Of a DNA stretch of 64,000 nt, positions 16,922-23,870 are shown in pieces. The stretch comes from Oceanicaulis sp. HTCC2633 (lineage in GTDB: Bacteria; Pseudomonadota; Alphaproteobacteria; Caulobacterales; Maricaulaceae), in contig NZ_CH672428.1 of the NCBI RefSeq assembly GCF_000152745.1, positions 306,916 through 370,915 of the forward strand, given 5' to 3'. Made by a program: the position numbers and the translations under genes. The first letter of the stretch is position 1; each line of letters begins with the position of its first letter. The notes below the pieces were generated by a model, which was not told where the DNA came from, did not search any database, and saw only the letters and a list, made by a program, of their open reading frames with translations.

Positions 16922-17347
16922 ATGACGGAAATCGTGATCCGAACCGCCTCGTCAAGACAGGCGGATATCGCGCGACGCGCGCGGAGCATGGGTGTGGATC
17001 AGGCTTTTGTGTCTGATCTGGTTGAGGCGTTCTATGCGCGCGTCCGCCAGCATGACGTGCTCGGGCCGGTGTTTGAAGCGGCGATCGGTGAGGACTGGGC
17101 CCCGCATCTGATCACGATGAAGCAGTTCTGGGGCTCGATCGCCCTGAATGAAGCGTCCTATGGCGGGCGGCCCATCCCCGCTCATCACAAGCATCTCGAC
17201 AAGATCAGGCCGGAGCACTTCGCCATCTGGCTCACACTGTTTTCCGAAACGCTTGAGGATCTCGCTCCATCCTCCGAAGCGGCGGCCTTCTTCCTGGAGC
17301 GTGCAGAGCGAATAGGTGAGAACTTTCAAAAGATTCTCTTCAAGTAG
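16922..17347 (+). CDS. group III truncated haemoglobin
   Basis: A 141-residue cytosolic haem protein of the trHb3 (Ctb-like) group, implicated in oxygen or nitric-oxide chemistry. The pattern FYxRVRxxxxLGPVF, then MKQFWGS, SYGGRPIPAHHKHL and HFAIWLTLF matches the group. His88 in PIPAH aligns with the proximal haem ligand His72 of Campylobacter Ctb. AGGGAACCAGC precedes the ATG. It stands alone, ahead of the histidine operon by 73 bases, which hold that operon's own promoter. Confidence 0.92.
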   Translation: MTEIVIRTASSRQADIARRARSMGVDQAFVSDLVEAFYARVRQHDVLGPVFEAAIGEDWAPHLITMKQFWGSIALNEASYGGRPIPAHHKHLDKIRPEHFAIWLTLFSETLEDLAPSSEAAAFFLERAERIGENFQKILFK

Positions 17348-17367
17348 CGAAATCTGCACCCGCACCA

Positions 17368-17395
17368 TTGTTTTATCACGCTAACACGCTATAAC
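17368..17395 (+). promoter_or_regulatory. candidate promoter of the his operon with tandem repeat
   Basis: TTGTTT (17368-17373), a 16-base spacer and TATAAC (17390-17395) form a plausible promoter 26 bases before yerC. The spacer and -10 contain two adjacent 8-mers, CACGCTAA and CACGCTAT (17377-17392). That is a possible binding site for the TrpR-like product of the first gene. Confidence 0.45.
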
Positions 17396-17420
17396 GTCCT
17401 CCGAACTCTGGAGGCGAGCG

Positions 17421-17738
17421 ATGGCTGAATCTGTGACTGAGCCCCGTGTCGGCGGCCCCGAAGACGTCATGGCGCTGTGTGAAGCGCTGCTGACCCTGCG
17501 CGATGGCGAGGAAATGCGGCGCTTCTTGCGGGATCTGACGACGCCGGGCGAAATGCAGGCGCTGGCGGAGCGCTGGCGTGTGGCGCGGCTTCTGGCGGAG
17601 GGAGAGAAATCCTACCGCGAGATCAGCGCCGATACCGGCGTCAGCACCACGACGGTGACGCGCGTCGCCCGTTTCCTCACCCAGGAAGAACATCAGGGAT
17701 ACCGGCTGGTGCTGGATCGTTTGAAGGAGCAAGGCTGA
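17421..17738 (+). CDS. yerC: YerC/YecD family TrpR-like DNA-binding protein
   Basis: A 105-residue all-helical protein of the Trp-repressor superfamily. The core LTTPGEMQALAERWRVARLLAEG is followed by a helix-turn-helix, SYREISADTGVSTTTVTRVARFL (about residues 65-88). Homologues sit next to or within histidine genes in several bacteria, but the regulated targets are poorly known. TGGAGGCGAG precedes the ATG. The stop overlaps the hisG start by one base (TGATG), so it is the first gene of the his operon and a likely local regulator. Confidence 0.85.
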   Translation: MAESVTEPRVGGPEDVMALCEALLTLRDGEEMRRFLRDLTTPGEMQALAERWRVARLLAEGEKSYREISADTGVSTTTVTRVARFLTQEEHQGYRLVLDRLKEQG

Positions 17739-18625
17739 TGACCGAGAACCGTTTGACGCTGGCGGTCCAGAAGAAGGGGCGCCTGGCTGAAGGGGGGCTG
17801 GATCTGCTCAAGCGGGCAGGGGTGAAGCTCGCCTATGGGCGGGACGATCTGCTGCGCCGTTCGGAGAACGAGCCCATCGACCTGATGCTGATCCGCGATG
17901 ATGACATTCCGAGCTTTGTCGCGTCGGGCGCTTGCGATTACGGCATTGTGGGCGAGAACGTGCTGTACGAAGCGCAGAACAAGTCCAGCCGCATGGCCGA
18001 TCTGGAAATCGCGCTGAAGCTGGGGTTTGCGCGCTGCACCCTGAAGCTCGCCTCGCCGCGGGACGGCGACATCAAGAGCGTGAGTGATCTGGAAGGAAAG
18101 ACGATCGCCACGAGCTATCCTGCGCTTACTGCAGCCTATCTCAAGGATCGCGGCGTGACCGCCGAGATCGTGGAAATGGGCGGCAGCGTCGAGGTCGCCC
18201 CGCGCATGGGCGTTGCGGACGCCATTTGCGATCTGGTCTCGACCGGCGCGACCCTTGAAGCGAACGGTCTCGCCGCCTTCGAAACCGTTCTCGAAAGCGA
18301 AGCCGTGCTTGTACGCCGCAAGACGTCCTCAAGCGGGATCATCGCTGAAACCGCAGAACGTCTGATCGAACGCTTCAAGGGCGTCATCGCCTCGCGTCAG
18401 ACCAAGTATATCTTGCTCAATGCGCCGCGAGACCGACTCGAAGAGGTGCGCGCCATCCTGCCCGGAACCGATGCGCCGACCGTCGCTCCGGTGGTCGGTC
18501 GTGAAGATGTCGTCGCTGTTCATGCTGTGTGCACAGAGGCCGTGTTCTGGTCGACGCTCGAACAGCTGAAGGCTGTTGGCGCGCGATCCATTCTCGTGAT
18601 GCCGATTGAAAAGATGATGGCCTGA
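17738..18625 (+). CDS. hisG: ATP phosphoribosyltransferase HisG, long form
   Basis: First histidine-pathway step: joins ATP and PRPP to give phosphoribosyl-ATP. The 295-residue length and a C-terminal ACT-like regulatory domain (about residues 220-295, including TKYILLNAPRD and SILVMPIEKMM) identify the long form, which works without HisZ and is inhibited by histidine. The catalytic part has LAVQKKGRL, ACDYGIVGENV, and the PRPP-binding segment DAICDLVSTGATLEANGL. It is translationally coupled to yerC and followed one base later by hisD. Confidence 0.96.
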   Translation: MTENRLTLAVQKKGRLAEGGLDLLKRAGVKLAYGRDDLLRRSENEPIDLMLIRDDDIPSFVASGACDYGIVGENVLYEAQNKSSRMADLEIALKLGFARCTLKLASPRDGDIKSVSDLEGKTIATSYPALTAAYLKDRGVTAEIVEMGGSVEVAPRMGVADAICDLVSTGATLEANGLAAFETVLESEAVLVRRKTSSSGIIAETAERLIERFKGVIASRQTKYILLNAPRDRLEEVRAILPGTDAPTVAPVVGREDVVAVHAVCTEAVFWSTLEQLKAVGARSILVMPIEKMMA

Positions 18626-18626
18626 C

Positions 18627-19931
18627 ATGTTGACCCGAATTGAGTGGAGCCAGGCGGAAGCGCAAACGCGTCGGCGTCTGTTCGAGCGACCGTCTCTGGG
18701 TTCCGACGCCGTGGCGGTGGCGCAGTCCATCCTGAATGACGTGCGCGAACGCGGGGATCAGGCGGTTCGCGAGTATGCCGAGCGTCTGGATGGCTGGGCG
18801 CCTGAGACGGGCTTTCAGGTTCCGACATCGGAGCTGAAGGCGGCGGCGGATGCGCTGTCGGACGCGGACCGCGAGGCGATCCTGGCCGCTGCGGACGCCG
18901 TGCGGACGTTTCACGCCGAGCAGGGGTATCGCGCCTATGAGGTGCAGACCTGGCCCGGCGCACGCGCGGGTCGGCGGGTCACGCCTCTGGATGTGGCGGG
19001 ACTTTATGTCCCCGCCGGCACGGCCCCGCTCGTCTCCACCCTGATCATGCTGGCGGTTCCCGCTCAGCTGGCCGGCGTGCCTCGGATCGCGGTGATCGCT
19101 CCCCCGCGCAAGGGGAGCGGCGTGGAGCCGACCGTCCTGGCAGCGGCGTTCTTGCTGGGGGTCGAGGAAGTCTATGCGATTGGCGGCGCTCATGGCGTTG
19201 CTGCGCTTGGCCTGGGCGTCGCCGGTCTGCCCAAGGCTGACAAGATATTCGGCCCGGGCAATGCCTATGTGGCCGCCGCCAAGGCGCTGTTGGCGCAAAG
19301 CCCGGATGGCGCGGCGGCTGATTTGCCTGCGGGCCCGAGCGAAGTGATGGTGATTGCGGACGACGCCGCTGATGCTGAGCTTGTGGCGATCGATCTCCTG
19401 AGTCAGGCTGAGCATGACGTACTGGCCCAGGTTGTCCTCGTCGCGTACTCGGAAGCGTTCGCCAGCCGGGTTGAGGCCGAGATCGAACGCCTGCTGGGGA
19501 TTCTGCCCCGCGCCGACACGGCCCGCGCCGCGCTCGCCAACTCCCGTGTCGTTCTGGTCGGAACGGACGATGAAGCCGCGGAGGCGGCGAACGCCTATGC
19601 CAGTGAACACCTGATCATACAGACACGGGATCCGCGCGGGCTGGCGACCAGGGTGCGTCACGCCGGTTCGATCTTTCTGGGGCCCTGGACGCCGGAAGCG
19701 GCGGGCGACTACGCCGCCGGGCCCAATCACGCGCTCCCGACGGCGGGCGCGGCGCGCGCCTATGGGGGCGTGACCGTCGAGATGTTCCAGAAAACGACGA
19801 CCATGCTGGAGTTGACCCAGCAGTCGCTCGAGACCCTGGGGCCTGTGGTGGAAGGGCTGGCCGCCCTTGAAGGTCTGGATGCGCACCGCCTCGCCATGGC
19901 GCTGCGCCGAAAGAGGAAGATTGACGGATGA
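18627..19931 (+). CDS. hisD: histidinol dehydrogenase HisD
   Basis: Zinc- and NAD-dependent enzyme that oxidises L-histidinol in two steps to L-histidine, the last step of the pathway. At 434 residues it has the usual length. Conserved motifs are VPAGTAPLVSTLIM, the NAD/zinc segment KIFGPGNAYVAAAK, AGPSEVMVIADD, LLSQAEHD, the catalytic Glu-His in SEHLII, and GPNHALPTAGAARAYGG. The ATG follows the hisG stop by one base, and the end overlaps hisB by four bases. Order and overlaps show one transcript. Confidence 0.97.
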   Translation: MLTRIEWSQAEAQTRRRLFERPSLGSDAVAVAQSILNDVRERGDQAVREYAERLDGWAPETGFQVPTSELKAAADALSDADREAILAAADAVRTFHAEQGYRAYEVQTWPGARAGRRVTPLDVAGLYVPAGTAPLVSTLIMLAVPAQLAGVPRIAVIAPPRKGSGVEPTVLAAAFLLGVEEVYAIGGAHGVAALGLGVAGLPKADKIFGPGNAYVAAAKALLAQSPDGAAADLPAGPSEVMVIADDAADAELVAIDLLSQAEHDVLAQVVLVAYSEAFASRVEAEIERLLGILPRADTARAALANSRVVLVGTDDEAAEAANAYASEHLIIQTRDPRGLATRVRHAGSIFLGPWTPEAAGDYAAGPNHALPTAGAARAYGGVTVEMFQKTTTMLELTQQSLETLGPVVEGLAALEGLDAHRLAMALRRKRKIDG

Positions 19932-21124
19932 GCGGCGTTTTTGACCTGTCCCATCGCCCGGAAGACATGCGGGCCATGGGCGAAGCCTTGTTGCTCGACC
20001 GCCTTGAGAGTCTGTTGGAAATTCCTCAGGCCAATCTGGCGCTCGCCTCCAGTACGGATGAGGCTCGACAAGCGGTTTGGAGCAGTGATCTGACGCTGGC
20101 CCACGATTTTGGGGCGGATGGCGTGATCGCACTGGACGAACCCGCCCAGCCAGGGCTCACGCTCTATCGGATCGGCGGTCAGCAGACCCCCATCACCGTG
20201 CTCTGCGCCATGGACGCCGAGCAGGCTGCGCTATTGCGCACCAAGCTGAATGCCGTGCCGTGCTGCCTGCTGGAAGTTGGCATGACGCAGCTGAGCCCCG
20301 GCGCGCGTCTGGCGGCGCGCAAGGATCGCGAAGAGCGCGACGCCATTCTGGCTGATATCGCCCAGGCCCTGTCCGAAGAACTGGGCGAGGTCGGACAGGT
20401 GACGCCTCGGGGACTGGTCTATGAACATTCCAATCCCATGACGCTCAAGCGTCTGGGGCTGGTCCTCGCGGAAGACGGCGAGGGGCTGGTGGGGCATGTC
20501 CGCGACGCCCAGACGGCGCGCGATCTGCGGGACTTCCTGGGTTACAAGGCCCAGAGGCGGATCGCGACCGTGCGCCGGGTCACCAAGGAGACCGAAATCA
20601 CCCTGAGCGTGGATCTGGATCGCGAAGGCGCCGAGATCGAGACCGGCAACGCCTTCTTTGATCACATGCTCGAGCAGATCGCGCGCCATGGCGGCATCGC
20701 GCTGAGCGTTTCGTGCCAGGGCGATCTCGAGGTCGACGCGCACCACACGATCGAGGATGTGTGTCTGGCGCTCGGCGAAGGCTTGCGCAAGGCGCTCGGC
20801 GACAAGCGCGGCATTGGCCGGTTCGGTTTCGAACTGCCCATGGACGAGACGCGCGCGGGCGTCTGGATTGATCTGTCAGGCCGGCCCTATGCCGTCTTCG
20901 AGGGCGAGATTCCCGGCGAACGCGTCGGGGACTTCCCAGTCGAGATGTGTCCGCACGCCTTCCGCTCGATCGCGGAGAGTCTCAAGGCGGCCCTGCATGT
21001 GAAAGTCGAAGGCGAGAATGCGCACCACATGATTGAAAGCACCTTCAAGGCCTTCGGGCGTGCACTGCGCATGGCGGTTCGGGTTGAAGGCGACGCCTTG
21101 CCATCCACCAAGGGGGTGTTGTGA
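19928..21124 (+). CDS. hisB: imidazoleglycerol-phosphate dehydratase HisB with unknown N-terminal domain
   Basis: Residues about 211-398 are a complete IGP dehydratase, which makes imidazole-acetol phosphate: FFDHMLEQIARHGG, the metal ligands in DAHHTIEDV, CPHAFRSIAESL and AHHMIESTFKAFGRAL, ending STKGVL. The first ~210 residues are not part of a normal monofunctional HisB (about 195 residues). They also lack the DxDGT of the HAD histidinol-phosphatase found at this end in enteric HisB. I recognise no family in them. The frame continues without a break through the junction (VRDAQTARDLRDFLGYKAQ), and the start overlaps hisD by four bases. No hisC or phosphatase gene is in the operon. Confidence 0.9.
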   Translation: MSGVFDLSHRPEDMRAMGEALLLDRLESLLEIPQANLALASSTDEARQAVWSSDLTLAHDFGADGVIALDEPAQPGLTLYRIGGQQTPITVLCAMDAEQAALLRTKLNAVPCCLLEVGMTQLSPGARLAARKDREERDAILADIAQALSEELGEVGQVTPRGLVYEHSNPMTLKRLGLVLAEDGEGLVGHVRDAQTARDLRDFLGYKAQRRIATVRRVTKETEITLSVDLDREGAEIETGNAFFDHMLEQIARHGGIALSVSCQGDLEVDAHHTIEDVCLALGEGLRKALGDKRGIGRFGFELPMDETRAGVWIDLSGRPYAVFEGEIPGERVGDFPVEMCPHAFRSIAESLKAALHVKVEGENAHHMIESTFKAFGRALRMAVRVEGDALPSTKGVL

Positions 21125-21723
21125 TGACGACCGCCATTATCGACACCTCCACGGCCAACATCGCCTCGGTGCGCTATGCGCTTGAGCGGCTGGGCGCGCG
21201 CTATCGGCTGACGGAAACACCGGAGGAGGCGCAGGAGTGCGACCGCATCATCCTGCCCGGCGTGGGCGCTGCGGGGCCCGCCATGAAGCGGCTGATCGCG
21301 ACGGGTTGGGCGCAGGCGCTCAGGAAAGACCAGCGTCCTCTTCTGGGAGTCTGCCTGGGCATGCAATTGCTGTATGACTACTCGGCCGAGAGCGATTGCG
21401 AGATGCTGGGACTGATCCCCGGACGGATTGAACGGCTGGATCCGGGCGCGGACGGACCCTGGCCGCACATGGGCTGGAATACGCTGACGCCGGTCAAATC
21501 GGACGAGCCCCTGCTCGAGGGGGTTCCCGCCGGGGCTCATGTCTATTTCGTGCACGGTTTCTATGCGCCGATCGGGGCGCATACCGCCGCCTCGACGCAA
21601 TACGGAACAGGCATCACCGCCATCGCTCGCAAGGGCCATGTGGCCGGATGCCAGTTCCACCCCGAGCGCTCGGCCAAGACCGGCGCTCAGATCCTGACCA
21701 ATTTTGTAAAGGGCGCGGCATGA
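21124..21723 (+). CDS. hisH: imidazole glycerol phosphate synthase glutaminase subunit HisH
   Basis: Class I glutamine amidotransferase that releases ammonia from glutamine for HisF. The triad is Cys77 (GVCLGMQ), His179 and Glu181 (FHPERS); the oxyanion-region PGVG is also present. A 199-residue protein from ATG 21124, which overlaps the hisB stop by one base; GTG at 21121 is an alternative. It overlaps hisA by four bases. Pairs with HisF to form the IGP synthase. Confidence 0.96.
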   Translation: MTTAIIDTSTANIASVRYALERLGARYRLTETPEEAQECDRIILPGVGAAGPAMKRLIATGWAQALRKDQRPLLGVCLGMQLLYDYSAESDCEMLGLIPGRIERLDPGADGPWPHMGWNTLTPVKSDEPLLEGVPAGAHVYFVHGFYAPIGAHTAASTQYGTGITAIARKGHVAGCQFHPERSAKTGAQILTNFVKGAA

Positions 21724-22445
21724 TCCTCTATCCCGCCATTGATGTTCTTGACGGGCGTGTCGTGCGCCTGGCCAAGGGCGATTTCGACGCCGTCACCGAA
21801 TATGGCGATAATCCGGTCGCAGTGGCCGAGCTGTTCAAGGCTGCGGGTGCGGACTGGCTGCATCTGGTCGACCTGTCTGGCGCGCGTGACGGCGCGCGGC
21901 GACAGCAGGATCTGGTCCGCGCCATCGCCGATGTGGGGCTGAAGGTGCAGACCGGCGGCGGCGTGCGCACGCGAGAAGACGTACACGCCATCCTCAAGGC
22001 CGGCGCCAGCCGCGCCGTCATTGGCAGCCTCGCGGTAAGCGAGCCTCAGACCGTCATCGGCTGGATCGCGGAGTTCGGTTCTGAACATATTGCGGCGGCT
22101 TTCGATGTGAAGATCGCCGATAACGGGGTGGCCTATCCCACCCTGCGCGGATGGACCGAGCAATCGGTCACCCCGCTCGCGGATCTGTTGTCCGAGTATC
22201 GTCTGGGCGGTTTGAGCCACGCTCTGGCGACGGATGTGGCGCGAGACGGCATGCTCGAAGGCCCCAATCTGGAGCTTTATCAGGACCTCGCACACATTCG
22301 GGCTGACATGAACTGGCAGGCGTCGGGCGGCGTGTCCTCCCTTGACGACCTGCGCGCCCTGAAGGCGCAAGGCCTCTCCGGCGTCATCATCGGGCGCGCC
22401 CTGTTCGAGGGCCGCTTCACGCTCGAGGAGGCGCTGGCATGCTAG
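21720..22445 (+). CDS. hisA: ProFAR isomerase HisA
   Basis: Isomerises ProFAR to PRFAR by an Amadori rearrangement. The 241-residue TIM barrel starts [12 protein letters not shown] with the catalytic Asp8. It carries the phosphate-binding loops [11 protein letters not shown] and [11 protein letters not shown], and the second catalytic Asp in ATDVARDG. The ATGA start overlaps hisH by four bases, and its end overlaps hisF by seven. Confidence 0.97.
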   Translation: MILYPAIDVLDGRVVRLAKGDFDAVTEYGDNPVAVAELFKAAGADWLHLVDLSGARDGARRQQDLVRAIADVGLKVQTGGGVRTREDVHAILKAGASRAVIGSLAVSEPQTVIGWIAEFGSEHIAAAFDVKIADNGVAYPTLRGWTEQSVTPLADLLSEYRLGGLSHALATDVARDGMLEGPNLELYQDLAHIRADMNWQASGGVSSLDDLRALKAQGLSGVIIGRALFEGRFTLEEALAC

Positions 22446-23206
22446 CGCGTCGGATCATTCCCTGCCTTGATGTGCGCGACGGTCGCGTGGTGAAGGGCGT
22501 GCGGTTCCAGAACCATGAGGATGTGGGCGGAATCGAGGAGCTGGCCCAGCGTTACGCCCATGAAGGGGCGGACGAGCTGGTCTTCTACGATATCAGCGCC
22601 AGCCCGGCGGGACGAACGGTCGAGCCTGAATGGGTGGGCCGAGTGGCGAAGGCCATCGACATTCCCTTCTGTGTCGCGGGCGGCATTCGCTCGCTTGAGC
22701 ATGCCCGCGCGCGGTTGTTTGGCGGGGCGGACAAGATCTCGATCAATACGCCCGCTCTGGAAAATCCCGATCTCATCGACGCCATGGCGAAGGAATTCGG
22801 CTCCCAATGCGTCGTGGTCGGAATTGACAGCCGGGTGATCGATGGTGACTGGCGCTGTCACAAGAATACCGGTGATCCCTCCCGGACCTCGACCGAACAT
22901 CGCAAGACGCTCGACTGGATCCGCGAGGTGATTGATCGCGGCGCCGGCGAGATCGTGCTCAACTGCATGGATCAGGACGGGGTGCGCGAAGGTTATGACA
23001 TTGAGCAGCTGGCGGCCGCTCGCGAGGTCTGTTCCGTACCGCTCATCGCCTCGGGCGGCGCAGGCGCCATGGAGCATTTCCGCGACGTCTTTCAGCAGGC
23101 GGATGTGGATGGCGCACTTGCCGCGAGCGTGTTTCATAAGGCTGTCATCGCCATACCGGACCTTAAGGCCTGGTTGTCCGATGAAGGCGTGGAGATACGG
23201 GTATGA
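22439..23206 (+). CDS. hisF: imidazole glycerol phosphate synthase cyclase subunit HisF
   Basis: Uses ammonia delivered from HisH to convert PRFAR to IGP and AICAR. The 255-residue TIM barrel has the catalytic Asp11 ([15 protein letters not shown]) and Asp130 (VVVGIDSR), the phosphate loops VAGGIRS and [11 protein letters not shown], and the HisH-contacting N-terminal face. The ATG overlaps hisA, and the stop overlaps hisIE by four bases. Confidence 0.97.
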   Translation: MLARRIIPCLDVRDGRVVKGVRFQNHEDVGGIEELAQRYAHEGADELVFYDISASPAGRTVEPEWVGRVAKAIDIPFCVAGGIRSLEHARARLFGGADKISINTPALENPDLIDAMAKEFGSQCVVVGIDSRVIDGDWRCHKNTGDPSRTSTEHRKTLDWIREVIDRGAGEIVLNCMDQDGVREGYDIEQLAAAREVCSVPLIASGGAGAMEHFRDVFQQADVDGALAASVFHKAVIAIPDLKAWLSDEGVEIRV

Positions 23207-23811
23207 GCCTGCAGATCGACTGGAAGAAGGGCGGGGGGCTGGCTCCGGCCATTGTGCAGCACGCCGATACCGGCGAAGTGCTGATGCTGGGCTACATGAA
23301 CGCCAAGGCGCTCGACGAGACCCAGGAAAAGGGGTTGGTCACCTTCTGGTCGCGCTCCAAGGAGCGGCTGTGGACGAAGGGGGAAACCTCCGGCAACACG
23401 CTGACCCTGGTGTCAGTAGCAACCGATTGTGACGCCGACGCGATCCTGGTGCAGGCGCGCCCGGCCGGACCGACCTGCCATACGGGCAGCCATACCTGTT
23501 TCGGAGAAGCGCCGGGGCCGGAGATCGGCTTTCTGGGCGAGTTGCAGCAGGTGATCGAGACCCGCGCCAAGGAGGCTCCCAAGGACAGCTATACCGCCAA
23601 GCTCCTGTCCAAGGGCGTTCTGAAATGCGCCCAGAAAGTGGGCGAGGAGGGCGTGGAGACGGCGCTTGCAGCCGCTGCTGAGGACGATGAAGCCTTGCTG
23701 GGAGAGGCCGCGGACCTCGTCTTCCACCTGATGGTGACGCTGAAGGCGCGCGGCTTGTCGCTCTCGGATGTGGTGGGCGTTCTGGAGCAGAGACACGCCG
23801 GCAAGCGCTGA
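23203..23811 (+). CDS. hisI: bifunctional phosphoribosyl-AMP cyclohydrolase / phosphoribosyl-ATP pyrophosphohydrolase HisIE
   Basis: Fused enzyme for steps two and three of histidine synthesis. Residues 1-105 are the cyclohydrolase ([29 protein letters not shown], and the zinc/magnesium ligands DCDAD plus Cys in [11 protein letters not shown]). Residues about 110-202 are the pyrophosphohydrolase, an all-helical MazG-like domain with [13 protein letters not shown] and [11 protein letters not shown]. The fusion is standard in many bacteria. It is the last gene of the operon, with a strong terminator 25 bases later. Confidence 0.95.
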   Translation: MSLQIDWKKGGGLAPAIVQHADTGEVLMLGYMNAKALDETQEKGLVTFWSRSKERLWTKGETSGNTLTLVSVATDCDADAILVQARPAGPTCHTGSHTCFGEAPGPEIGFLGELQQVIETRAKEAPKDSYTAKLLSKGVLKCAQKVGEEGVETALAAAAEDDEALLGEAADLVFHLMVTLKARGLSLSDVVGVLEQRHAGKR

Positions 23812-23835
23812 GACTGTCGTCGCAGACTTGGAAAA

Positions 23836-23865
23836 AAAAGGCCCGGTCCGGAGACCGGGCCTTTT
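23836..23865. terminator. terminator between the his operon and the M14 peptidase gene
   Basis: AAAAGGCCCGGTC and its complement form a 13-bp stem around CGGA, with an A-run on the left and T-run on the right. It suits both convergent transcripts. Confidence 0.92.
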
Positions 23866-23870
23866 CCTCT

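Noticed and set aside
18417-20132. 571-codon antisense frame opposite hisG-hisD-hisB
   Set aside because: The forward strand holds three unmistakable his genes with coupled starts; the reverse frame is Arg/Gln-rich and featureless.
19928-20560. HisB N-terminus as a HAD histidinol-phosphatase, or as HisC
   Set aside because: The DxDGT motif and the later HAD Lys/Asp motifs are absent, and none of the PLP-binding motifs of HisC are present.
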